From assembly GCA_046330935.1 (NCBI GenBank), contig JAXLRU010000003.1, positions 124,001 through 188,000 of the forward strand: a DNA stretch of 64,000 nucleotides, in the 5' to 3' direction. The notes below the pieces were generated by a model. That model did no database searches. It saw only the letters and a list, made by a program, of their open reading frames with translations, and was not told the DNA's origin. Each line of letters starts with the position of its first letter. The stretch's first letter is position 1. The position numbers and the translations under genes are program-made. Source of the DNA: JAXLRU01 sp046330935. Its GTDB lineage: Bacteria; Actinomycetota; Actinomycetes; Actinomycetales; Kineosporiaceae. Shown in pieces: positions 23,294-30,260 of this stretch.

Positions 23294-23749
23294 ATGCTCC
23301 TGCTGACGCGCGGACTGCCGGTCCTGCTCGAGATCGGTCTGCTGGTGTTCTGCCTGGTCGACTGCCTGCAGACGCCCCGCGAACGCGTCCGACTGTTCTC
23401 CCGCCGGGTGTGGGTGATCCTCATCGTGCTGGTGCCGCTCGCGGGTGGCCTCGCGTGGATCTTCGCCGGCCGACCGCGGCGCGGTGACGACGCCGAGGAC
23501 GGCATGCCTGCCGTGGCCCGCCCCGGAGCGCCCGCGTCGTCGTCCGGACTGCCGACCCGGCCCGGCGCGCGTCCCCCCGCCCGCCGCCCCCGCGTCGTCG
23601 CGCCCGACGACGACCCCGAGTTCCTCGCCCGGCTGGCCCGCGAGCTCGCCAAGCCCGCTCCTGCTCCCGACAAGACGGCGGCCCCCGACGAAGCCGACGG
23701 CGAGCGGGACGACGCCGACGGCAAGCGGGACGACGAGCGCCGGCCGTGA
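23294..23749 (+). CDS. PLDc_N-type small membrane protein, copy 2
   Basis: 151 residues from the ATG at 23294, which has GGAGGAGG a few bases upstream; an earlier ATG at 23225 has none. It repeats the layout of the preceding gene almost exactly (LLTRGLPVLLEIGLLVFCLVDC, two TM helices, then APDDDPEFLARLARELAKP), so the pair is a tandem duplication with diverged tails. It ends 3 bp before the convergent cydB stop. Function unknown. Confidence 0.82.
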   Translation: MLLLTRGLPVLLEIGLLVFCLVDCLQTPRERVRLFSRRVWVILIVLVPLAGGLAWIFAGRPRRGDDAEDGMPAVARPGAPASSSGLPTRPGARPPARRPRVVAPDDDPEFLARLARELAKPAPAPDKTAAPDEADGERDDADGKRDDERRP

Positions 23750-23752
23750 GCC

Positions 23753-24742
23753 TCAGGCGGGCACGCGCTCGCCCGTGACCCGCCGCCGGAACACGACGTA
23801 GGACATCGCCTGGTAGGCGAGGACCCCGGGGACGGCGACGACACCCACCGTCGTGATCAGCCGCAGCGCCTGCTCCCCCGCGGCCGCGCCGGTCCTGGTC
23901 ACCGACCACGCGGCGTCCAGGGTGCTCGGCAGCAGGACGCCGTCGGAGGTGTGCCGGGTGAGCACCGCGACGACGACGGCCCCGACGGCTGCCGCGGCGG
24001 CCGCGAAGGCGAGCGCCTCGCGCCGGGCCGCGGCCGTCAGTGCGGCGGCGGCGAGTGCGATCGCGGCGGCCGGCGCGAGCGGGCGCAGGGGCAGCACCGC
24101 GGTGACGGCGGCCGCCGCGGCCAGGGTGAGGACGGCGACGGCGCGCGCCCGCGAGCGGACGGGACCGGTAATCCGCAGGCTGAGGTAGGCGGCGCCGATG
24201 CCGAGCGCGAGCAGCAGCGCGAGCACGGCGCCCAGCGCGGCGGCGGGGGTCAGCAGGGGCCCGATAGTGCGGGCGAGCGCGCCGCCGGTGGAGTCCACCT
24301 CGCCGTCGGGCCCCAGGGCCAGACCGCGGACCATGACGGCGAGGACGGCGCCCCACAGCGCGACGATCCCGGCCGAGGTGAGGCCGTGGACGGCGTCGCA
24401 GGTGCGCCGCCACCGCTCGTCGGGGCCCTTGGCGCGGAACTCGATGGCGACGCCGCGGCCGGCCAGCAGCAGGAGCAGCACCACGACGGGCAGGTAGAGC
24501 CCCGACAGCAGGCCCGCGTACCAGGCGGGGAACGCGGCGAACGTGGCGCCGATCGCCGCCACCAGCCAGACTTCGTTGCCGTCCCAGAACGGCCCGATGG
24601 TCCGGACAGCGGCGCCGCGCTCGTGGTCGTCGCGGCCCAGCAACCCGGCGAGGACGCCGACCCCGAGGTCGAAGCCCTCCAGCACGAAGTAGAGCACCCA
24701 GCAGGCGACGATCACGGCGTGCCAGGCGAGGACGAGGTCCAC
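23753..24742 (-). CDS. cydB: Cytochrome bd ubiquinol/menaquinol oxidase subunit II
   Basis: 329 residues, eight to nine TM helices. Family signatures: FVLEGFDLGVGVLAGLLGR, RTIGPFWDGNEVWLVA and AFPAWYAGLLSGLYLP. It pairs with CydA in a haem-bearing terminal oxidase that takes electrons from menaquinol, works at low oxygen and does not pump protons. The GTG start is 36 nt after the cydA stop, so the two are co-transcribed. cydDC (the usual haem/thiol exporter) is not adjacent. The C-terminal half is unusually Ala/Val-rich, as expected for this GC content. Confidence 0.95.
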   Translation of the reverse strand: MDLVLAWHAVIVACWVLYFVLEGFDLGVGVLAGLLGRDDHERGAAVRTIGPFWDGNEVWLVAAIGATFAAFPAWYAGLLSGLYLPVVVLLLLLAGRGVAIEFRAKGPDERWRRTCDAVHGLTSAGIVALWGAVLAVMVRGLALGPDGEVDSTGGALARTIGPLLTPAAALGAVLALLLALGIGAAYLSLRITGPVRSRARAVAVLTLAAAAAVTAVLPLRPLAPAAAIALAAAALTAAARREALAFAAAAAAVGAVVVAVLTRHTSDGVLLPSTLDAAWSVTRTGAAAGEQALRLITTVGVVAVPGVLAYQAMSYVVFRRRVTGERVPA

Positions 24743-24778
24743 GGCGGTCTCCAGGTGGGGTGCGGCGGCTGCGGGAGG

Positions 24779-26296
24779 TCAGGCGACGGTGGCGCGGGCG
24801 GGTTCCCGTTCGGCCGGAGCTCCGGCGTGCGGGTCGTCGTCCGGGTCGTCGTCGACCAGGGAGAACGCGCCGAGCCCCACGGGCTCGGACGACAGGGGCA
24901 GCCGCGCCAGGTGCAGGACCAGCCGCACCCAGACCACGGCGAGCACCCCGTACACGGCGGCGAACAGTCCCAGCGACACGAGCACCTCGGTCAGGGTCAG
25001 CCCGGGCGAGATGCCCTCGGCGACCGTGGTCAGCCCGAAGGCGATCCACGGCTGCCTGGCGGTCTCGGTGAAGATCCAGCCGAAGGTGGTGGCGAGGGCG
25101 GGCAGGACGGGCAGCAGCCACAGGGCACGCAGCGCGACGGCGACCGCGCGGCGCTGCCGGCGTGGGACGTCGGGCAGCACCCGGCCCTCGTGCGCGAGCA
25201 GGCGTCCCTTGCGGGTGGACCACAGGTAGGCGGCGGCCAGGGCGGCGGCGGCCATCCCGATGCCGATCATGAGGCGGAACGACCAGTACGCGACGGGGAC
25301 GACGGGCACGTAGTCGCCGGGCCCGAACCGGGTGACGTACTCGGCCTGCAGGTCGTCGATGCCGCGGACCGTCCCGTTCGGGGAGCCGGTGGCGAGGACC
25401 GACAGGACCCGCGGGACGTCCAGGCGGACGCCGGGCTCGCCGCCGTCGAGCCCGCCGATCGCGAAGACGGAGAACGGGGCGCCGGTCGTCGTGCGGTAGA
25501 GCGCCTCGGCGGCGGCCATCTTCATGGGCTGGACGGCGGTCATCACCTTGCCGAGGTGGTCGCCGCTGACGGCGGTCGCGATCCCTCCGGCGAGGGTGAC
25601 CCACGCGCCCAGCCGGGCGAGGACGCCGAACCCGCGCGCGTCCTCGGCGGTCAGCGGGAGCCGGGAGGCCCAGCGGCGCCAGGCGCCGATCGCGAGCAGC
25701 AGGGCGCCGCCGGACATGAAGGCGCCGGCGACGGTGTGCGGGTAGGCGGCGAGGTTGACCTCGTTGAGCAGCAGGTCGGTGAAGCTGGTGAGGCCCGCGC
25801 GGCCGGTCCGCTCGTCGTAGGCGTAGGCGACGGGGTTCTGCATGAACGCGTTGGCGGCGAGGATGACGAACGCCGAGACCTGGGTGCCGATCGCGACGGT
25901 CCAGATGGTCGCCAGGTGCGCGCCGCGGGGCAGGCGGTCCCAGCCGAACCACCACAGGCCGAGGAACGTGGCCTCGAGGAAGAACGCGAGCATGCCCTCG
26001 ATCGCCAGGGTGGGGCCGAAGACGTCGCCGTAGAAGCGGGCGAAGTCACTCCACGCCATGCCGAACTGGAACTCCTGCACCAGGCCGGTGACGACCCCGA
26101 CGGCGAACGTCACGACGAGCAGCTTGCCCGACAGCAGCGTGAGGCGGCGCCAGTGCTCGTCCCTGGTCCGGTACCACGCCGTGTGCAGGCCCGCGGTGAT
26201 CGCGGACAGGCTGATCGACAGGGGGACGAAGAGGTAGTGGTAGATCGTCACGACCGCGAACTGCAAGCGCGTGACGTCGAGGACGTCGAGGGTCAT
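24779..26296 (-). CDS. cydA: Cytochrome bd oxidase subunit I
   Basis: 505 residues from the ATG at 26294-26296; GGAAGG lies 9 nt upstream. Haem ligands can be placed at the His in FAVVTIYHYLFVPLS (haem b595), the His in NLAAYPHTVAGAFMSGG and the Met in YWSFRLMIGIGM (haem b558). QFGMAWSDFARFYGDVFG and EGMLAFFLEATFLGLWWFGW are core signatures. The Q-loop is short, as in most Gram-positive and actinobacterial enzymes. The gene heads the cydAB operon and is divergent from blaI; the shared promoter region carries a palindromic operator and an iron-box-like site. Confidence 0.96.
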   Translation of the reverse strand: MTLDVLDVTRLQFAVVTIYHYLFVPLSISLSAITAGLHTAWYRTRDEHWRRLTLLSGKLLVVTFAVGVVTGLVQEFQFGMAWSDFARFYGDVFGPTLAIEGMLAFFLEATFLGLWWFGWDRLPRGAHLATIWTVAIGTQVSAFVILAANAFMQNPVAYAYDERTGRAGLTSFTDLLLNEVNLAAYPHTVAGAFMSGGALLLAIGAWRRWASRLPLTAEDARGFGVLARLGAWVTLAGGIATAVSGDHLGKVMTAVQPMKMAAAEALYRTTTGAPFSVFAIGGLDGGEPGVRLDVPRVLSVLATGSPNGTVRGIDDLQAEYVTRFGPGDYVPVVPVAYWSFRLMIGIGMAAAALAAAYLWSTRKGRLLAHEGRVLPDVPRRQRRAVAVALRALWLLPVLPALATTFGWIFTETARQPWIAFGLTTVAEGISPGLTLTEVLVSLGLFAAVYGVLAVVWVRLVLHLARLPLSSEPVGLGAFSLVDDDPDDDPHAGAPAEREPARATVA

Positions 26297-26314
26297 GGCG
26301 TGCGGCCTTCCGGG

Positions 26315-26333
26315 TGAGGTGAGCCTCGCCTCA
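26315..26333. promoter_or_regulatory. IdeR/DtxR iron-box-like site upstream of cydA
   Basis: TGAGGTGAGCCTCGCCTCA matches the 19-bp iron-box consensus TTAGGTTAGSCTAACCTAA at 14 of 19 positions and is near-palindromic. It lies between the putative cydA -10 box and the cydA ribosome site. Tentative: similarity was judged by eye. Confidence 0.4.
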
Positions 26334-26335
26334 CA

Positions 26336-26352
26336 TACTACGTCGTGTAGTA
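26336..26352. promoter_or_regulatory. Palindromic BlaI-type operator over the cydA -10 box
   Basis: TACTAC-GTCGT-GTAGTA is a perfect 6-bp inverted repeat of the TACTAC/GTAGTA kind expected for BlaI/MecI repressors. It overlaps TAGTAT (26335-26340, minus strand), a good -10 box for cydA, and lies upstream of the blaI promoter (TTGCCT 26365-26370, 16-nt spacer, TACCGT 26387-26392). A bound repressor would block cydA directly and could autoregulate blaI. Confidence 0.6.
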
Positions 26353-26398
26353 CTACGGTGCCCGTTGCCTTTCCGCGCTCTGCGGTTACCGTGGTGGC

Positions 26399-26767
26399 AT
26401 GAGCCCCGCCGCCGCCCCCGGAGACCTCGAGCGCGAGGTGATGACGCGCCTGTGGGACGCCGACCGCGCCCTGACCGTGCGCGAGGTGCACGAGCACCTG
26501 GCCGAGAGCCGCCCGCTGGCCTACACGACGGTGATGACCGTGCTGGACCGCCTGGCCAAGAAGGGCCTGGTCCGGCAGGAGAAGGCCGACCGCGCCTACC
26601 GCTACTCGCCGGTGCAGTCGCGGGCCGAGGCCACCGCCGCGCTGATGCTCGACGCGCTCGGGGGGATCGGGGACGGGCAGGCGCGGCAGGCCGCCCTCCT
26701 CCACTTCGTCGGGCGGGTCGGCCCCGAGGAGGCCGCGGCACTGCGCGCCGCCCTCGACGGGCGCTGA
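26399..26767 (+). CDS. blaI: BlaI/MecI-family transcriptional repressor
   Basis: 122 residues. Winged-helix DNA-binding half (DLEREVMTRLWDADRALTVREVHEHL, then recognition helix region AYTTVMTVLDRLAKKGLVRQEK) and a C-terminal dimerisation helix pair, with the family's wing sequence KADRAYRYSP. The ATG lies 6 nt after TACCGT, so the message is probably leaderless. It is followed by an M56 metallopeptidase gene, the classical sensor/repressor pairing, in which the protease cleaves the repressor after a signal. In beta-lactamase systems the signal is antibiotic; here the divergent neighbour is cydAB. Confidence 0.92.
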   Translation: MSPAAAPGDLEREVMTRLWDADRALTVREVHEHLAESRPLAYTTVMTVLDRLAKKGLVRQEKADRAYRYSPVQSRAEATAALMLDALGGIGDGQARQAALLHFVGRVGPEEAAALRAALDGR

Positions 26768-26798
26768 TCGCCGTCCCGACCCCGCCGACCACGGCCTC

Positions 26799-27752
26799 GT
26801 GACCGCCCTCCTGCTCGGCGCCTACGGCTTCCTGCTCTCCCGCGCCGTCCCCGCCCGGCTCGCCCGCGCCCACTGGCCCTCCCGCGCCCCGCGGGCCGCC
26901 GTCGTCGTCTGGCAGGCCGTCGTCCTGGCGTCGGGGCTGTCGGCGGTGGGCGTGGTCCTGGCCGGGCCCGAGGAGCTCGTGGCCGCGCGGGGCACCCGGG
27001 GCCCGCTGGCGGTCGGGGCGCTCGTCGCCGCCGTCGGGCTCGCCCTGGTGATCGTCGCCCGGCTGGCCGTGGCCTTGGTCGTCCTCGGGCACCGCACCCG
27101 CCGGCGCCGCGCCCACCACCTCCTGCTCGTGGACCTGCTCGACCGCGCGGGCGAGGACCCGTGGCGCAGCGCCGCCGCCCGGGTGGCCCAGGCCGCCGAG
27201 GGCGCCGGCCTGCGCGTGCTCGACGGCCCGACGCCGATGGCCTACTGCCTGCCCGGCGCCTCGCCGCGGGTGGTGCTGAGCGGGCCCGCCGTCGAAGGGC
27301 TCGACCCCGCGCAGCTGTCCGCGGTCGTCGCGCACGAGCGCGCCCACCTGCGCGCCCGCCACGACCTCGTGCTGGAGTTCTTCACCGCGGTCGCCCGCGC
27401 GGTCCCCGCTCCGCTGCGCAGCGAGGCGTCGCTGCCCGCCGTCCACCTGCTCCTGGAACTGCTGGCGGACGACGCCGCCGCGCGCCGGGCCGGTGCCCGC
27501 CCCCTCCACGAGGCCCTGACGCGGCTCGGCGGCGTCGGATCCCCGATGGGAGATCCGACGCCGCCGAGTGGCCCCGACCGCGACCCCCTCGCCGAGCGCG
27601 AGCTGCGACTCGCGCGGCTGGCCGACGCCGCGCCCGCCCCCTCGCGAGCGCTCGCCGTCGCGGCCTACCTCGCCGCGGCGGCCGTCCTGCTGGTGCCGAC
27701 CGCGGTCGTCACCGGCTGGCTGCTGCGGGCCCTGGGCCGCGCACCCTGGTGA
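26799..27752 (+). CDS. M56-family membrane metallopeptidase (BlaR1-type, without sensor domain)
   Basis: 317 residues. TM helices at the N-terminus (about 1-20, 35-55, 70-95), a cytoplasmic zinc protease core with AVVAHERAHLRARHDL (HExxH, near residue 180), downstream LLLELLADDAAARRAGARPL (the conserved ELxAD helix), and a last TM helix near residue 290-310. No extracellular penicillin-binding domain is present, unlike BlaR1/MecR1. It follows blaI by 31 bp. By family precedent it would cleave BlaI; the input signal is unknown. Between the core and the last TM is a Pro-rich stretch (GSPMGDPTPPSGPDRD). Confidence 0.9.
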   Translation: MTALLLGAYGFLLSRAVPARLARAHWPSRAPRAAVVVWQAVVLASGLSAVGVVLAGPEELVAARGTRGPLAVGALVAAVGLALVIVARLAVALVVLGHRTRRRRAHHLLLVDLLDRAGEDPWRSAAARVAQAAEGAGLRVLDGPTPMAYCLPGASPRVVLSGPAVEGLDPAQLSAVVAHERAHLRARHDLVLEFFTAVARAVPAPLRSEASLPAVHLLLELLADDAAARRAGARPLHEALTRLGGVGSPMGDPTPPSGPDRDPLAERELRLARLADAAPAPSRALAVAAYLAAAAVLLVPTAVVTGWLLRALGRAPW

Positions 27753-27827
27753 GGCCGCAGCGCTCGACCGGCGTGCGGCCGGTGGGGCGCTCGGGCGGCG
27801 CGCGCCGTCCCCCGCAGCCCGAGGCCG

Positions 27828-27877
27828 TTCTCTTTCCAGAACGTGTCACGTTTCCTTGACGATTCTGGGAAAGAGAA
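27828..27877. terminator. A/T-richer inverted repeat between convergent genes
   Basis: TTCTCTTTCCAGAA (27828-27841) pairs with TTCTGGGAAAGAGAA (27863-27877) with one bulged base; the 21-nt loop itself contains ACGTGTCACGT. It lies between the stops of the M56 gene and the convergent membrane-protein gene and is markedly AT-rich for this genome. Likely a bidirectional terminator, though the sequence could also be an operator-like site. Confidence 0.55.
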
Positions 27878-27939
27878 GGGCTGCCCGGCGCCGCCACGAG
27901 GTGCGCCGGGGCGGGTCCACCGCGGACGGCGGCCCGGCC

Positions 27940-28887
27940 TCACGCCGGGCGTCGACGCCTGGCACCCGCGCGGTCCGAGACCAGTTCCAACAGCGCCGCC
28001 CAGGCCACGAGCGCGACGGCAAGCACAGCGGTCAGCTGGCTGACGGTCCCCGCGCCCCCGACGAGCAGGTTCTCCAGGGCGATCGATGCGGCGACCAGGG
28101 CCCCGGCCCGGGCGGTGACGGGGGTGACGAGGACAGTCGCCACGATCACCACGATCGAGACCGACACCGCGCCGACGACCGCCGTGTGGGCCCACCAGTA
28201 CCCGGCGACGATCGGGACGATCCACCACGCAGGAAGGTGCGGCACGGACCGGCCCCGGAGGGCGAGCGCGAGGACCGGCAGCGCCATCCAGGCCAGGCCC
28301 ACCAGCCGCCAGGGCACGTAGCCGATGCCCTGGACCACCCCTGCGGCCACCACGAGCGCGGCCTGCGCGGCGAGGACCGCGACGGCCACCCGCGTCCACC
28401 GCCGCGCGAGCGCGACGAGCAGGACCGCGGCCAGCAGCGGCGCGCCGTAGAGGTCGAGCACCGCGCCGCCGATCGTGGACCAGCTGTGCAGCGCCACTCC
28501 CGCACGCGAGGCGGCGTCGCCGAGGTCGTTCCCGATGGAGACGCGGGCCATGTCCAGCCCCCCACCCGCCGTGAACGCCGTCTGCAGCATCCCCGCGACC
28601 AGGAGTGCGGGCCACCAGCGCCGCGCGCGAACCCGCAGCCCGCCGAGGAGGAGGCCGACGACCTCCCGTCGGCGCGCCACCTGCGGGGGCCCGGGCAGGA
28701 TCTCACCGCTGCCGGGGCCCGAGGACTCGGCCGGCTCGCGCTCCCGGGCGTCGGCGGCGTCCTGCAGGGTGGACAGGATCTCGGCGCCGTAGATCCTGCG
28801 GTAGCGCCGCGGGTAGGCCAGGAGCGCCCGCCGATAGGTGCGCTCGGCGGCGTCGACTCGCGGGGTGCCCCCGCTCCGCGCGCTCAC
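27940..28887 (-). CDS. Polytopic membrane protein, PadR operon gene 3
   Basis: 315 residues. A short amphipathic cytoplasmic N-terminus (YRRALLAYPRRYRRIYGAEILSTL) resembles the prefix domain found before some PadR-linked permeases, followed by about eight TM helices. It is a paralogue of the gene upstream (shared YRRALLAYPRRYRR motif and a similar helix layout). The GTG at 28887 overlaps the preceding stop by 4 nt, so translation is coupled. No ATP-binding partner is nearby and no transport or enzyme motif was seen. Function unknown. Confidence 0.78.
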   Translation of the reverse strand: MSARSGGTPRVDAAERTYRRALLAYPRRYRRIYGAEILSTLQDAADAREREPAESSGPGSGEILPGPPQVARRREVVGLLLGGLRVRARRWWPALLVAGMLQTAFTAGGGLDMARVSIGNDLGDAASRAGVALHSWSTIGGAVLDLYGAPLLAAVLLVALARRWTRVAVAVLAAQAALVVAAGVVQGIGYVPWRLVGLAWMALPVLALALRGRSVPHLPAWWIVPIVAGYWWAHTAVVGAVSVSIVVIVATVLVTPVTARAGALVAASIALENLLVGGAGTVSQLTAVLAVALVAWAALLELVSDRAGARRRRPA

Positions 28888-29858
28888 GCCGCCACCGCCC
28901 CGGGGGTGTCGGGGCCCTGACCGTGCCGCTCGAGGCGCGGGTTGATCACCCGGTCGAGCAGCTCGGCCCAGGCGAGTGCCACGACGGCGAGGAGGACGGC
29001 GTCGGTCTGCACGCCACCCGGCCAGGACGCGGCCATGGAGCGCAGGAGCAGGATCGTCGCCGCCAGCGCCAGGCCCCGGGCGAAGCCGGAGCTGAGGACG
29101 GCGCCGAGGACGACGGTCGCGAACACGACGAGGTAGGGCGACGCGAGGTTCACGGGAATCGCCGGCGCCGCGAGCGGCAGCAGCACCACCGCCGCCACGG
29201 GGCCCCAGCCGTACCGGCTCGCCCGTCCGCCGCGCACCGCGAGGGCCAGCGGACCGGCGAGCCACGCGAGGGCCAGGACGGCGACGAGTGCCGGCGAGGC
29301 GCGCCCGGTGGAGGTGAAGGAGGCGATGCGCGCGCCGGCCAGCAGCGCACAGGCACCCCAGGCGAGCACAGGAAGGCCACGGGTCAGGGCCAGCAGCGCC
29401 AGGGCGCCGAACAGGACAGTGGCGGTGGGGCCGTTCAGCCACCAGCCGAGGTCGTCGAGTGCGCGGGGCAGCAGCCAGCCGCCCGCCTGTCGCCCGATCA
29501 GCTGCATCTGCAACACCGTGGCCGAGCGCAGCACGATGAAACCGATCATGATCACGGAAGCCCAGCGTACGGCGTCCCACCAGCGGTTCTCGTGGCGCGC
29601 CCGGCGCCGCAGGCCCGCCGCCACCAGCGCGGCGAGCTCCCGCACGTCGGTGCGCGCGGTCGAGGTGGGTGCCGCCCCGTCGCCGGCACCCACCCCGCCC
29701 GCGTGCTCTGCCGCGTCCATCAGCGTGGACACGATCTCCTCGCCGCGCTCGCGCCGGTAGCGGCGCGGGTAGGCCAGCAGCGCGCGGCGGTACCGGCGCT
29801 CCAGGCGTTCGAGGTGCTCCAGGCCGGCCCGGCCGGCCTCCCCCGTGACGGCGCTCAT
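28884..29858 (-). CDS. Polytopic membrane protein, PadR operon gene 2
   Basis: 324 residues. N-terminal cytoplasmic segment (LEHLERLERRYRRALLAYPRRYRR, then GEEIVSTLMDAAEH) followed by about eight TM helices. It overlaps the padR stop by 4 nt (ATGA) and the next gene by 4 nt (GTGA). Together with the following paralogue it may form a hetero-oligomeric membrane complex controlled by PadR. No conserved catalytic residues were recognised, so no activity is proposed. Confidence 0.78.
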   Translation of the reverse strand: MSAVTGEAGRAGLEHLERLERRYRRALLAYPRRYRRERGEEIVSTLMDAAEHAGGVGAGDGAAPTSTARTDVRELAALVAAGLRRRARHENRWWDAVRWASVIMIGFIVLRSATVLQMQLIGRQAGGWLLPRALDDLGWWLNGPTATVLFGALALLALTRGLPVLAWGACALLAGARIASFTSTGRASPALVAVLALAWLAGPLALAVRGGRASRYGWGPVAAVVLLPLAAPAIPVNLASPYLVVFATVVLGAVLSSGFARGLALAATILLLRSMAASWPGGVQTDAVLLAVVALAWAELLDRVINPRLERHGQGPDTPGAVAA

Positions 29859-30196
29859 GCCGTGCCCAGCCCGGGGCGGAACGCGGCGAAGGAGCCGGGG
29901 CTGCGCCGGACGACGGCGGCCGCCGCGGCGAGGCGCTCGGCCTCGGCGTGGAGGGCGGAGGTGCCCTCGCTGGTCAGGGCGTAGGCGCGACGGGTGCGCC
30001 CCGCCACCACCTCGGCCTCACCGGGGGTGACGAGACCCTCGGCGGCGAGGCGCTCCAGGGCGCCGTAGAGGGTGCCGGTCGACATCCTGACCCGCCCCCC
30101 GGACAGCTCGGCACAGCGTTGCAGGATCGCGTACCCGTGCAGCGGTCCGTCCTGCAGCGCGGCCAGCACGTAGTACGTGGGCTCTCGCATGCTCAT
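29855..30196 (-). CDS. PadR-family transcriptional regulator
   Basis: 113 residues, the compact PadR/LmrR size. The winged helix is clear: TYYVLAALQDGPLHGYAILQRC, MSTGTLYGALERLAAEGLV (recognition helix with TLYxxLxRL) and RTRRAYALTSEGTSAL (wing). A C-terminal helix serves dimerisation. It is the first gene of an operon with two membrane proteins. The start ATG at 30196 is 6 nt after TATGGT, so the message is probably leaderless, and an inverted repeat overlaps the -35 box, suggesting autorepression. Confidence 0.93.
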   Translation of the reverse strand: MSMREPTYYVLAALQDGPLHGYAILQRCAELSGGRVRMSTGTLYGALERLAAEGLVTPGEAEVVAGRTRRAYALTSEGTSALHAEAERLAAAAAVVRRSPGSFAAFRPGLGTA

Positions 30197-30202
30197 GCCG
30201 CG

Positions 30203-30241
30203 ACCATATGCCGGTCACCGATACGTCGTCAACCGACGTAT
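30203..30241 (-). promoter_or_regulatory. padR promoter with operator-like inverted repeat
   Basis: Minus strand: TTGACG (30227-30232), 18-nt spacer, TATGGT (30203-30208), then 6 nt to the padR ATG. ATACGTCG-TCAAC-CGACGTAT (30221-30241) is a perfect 8-bp inverted repeat that covers the -35 box. Its ATAC/GTAT ends fit known PadR-type operators. Confidence 0.7.
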
Positions 30242-30260
30242 TGGAGCCGACGTAGGGAGA

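Noticed and set aside
23951..26317. Plus-strand open frame of 788 codons opposite cydAB
   Set aside because: Low-complexity Gly/Asp/Arg/His product, exactly antisense to well-conserved cydA and cydB.
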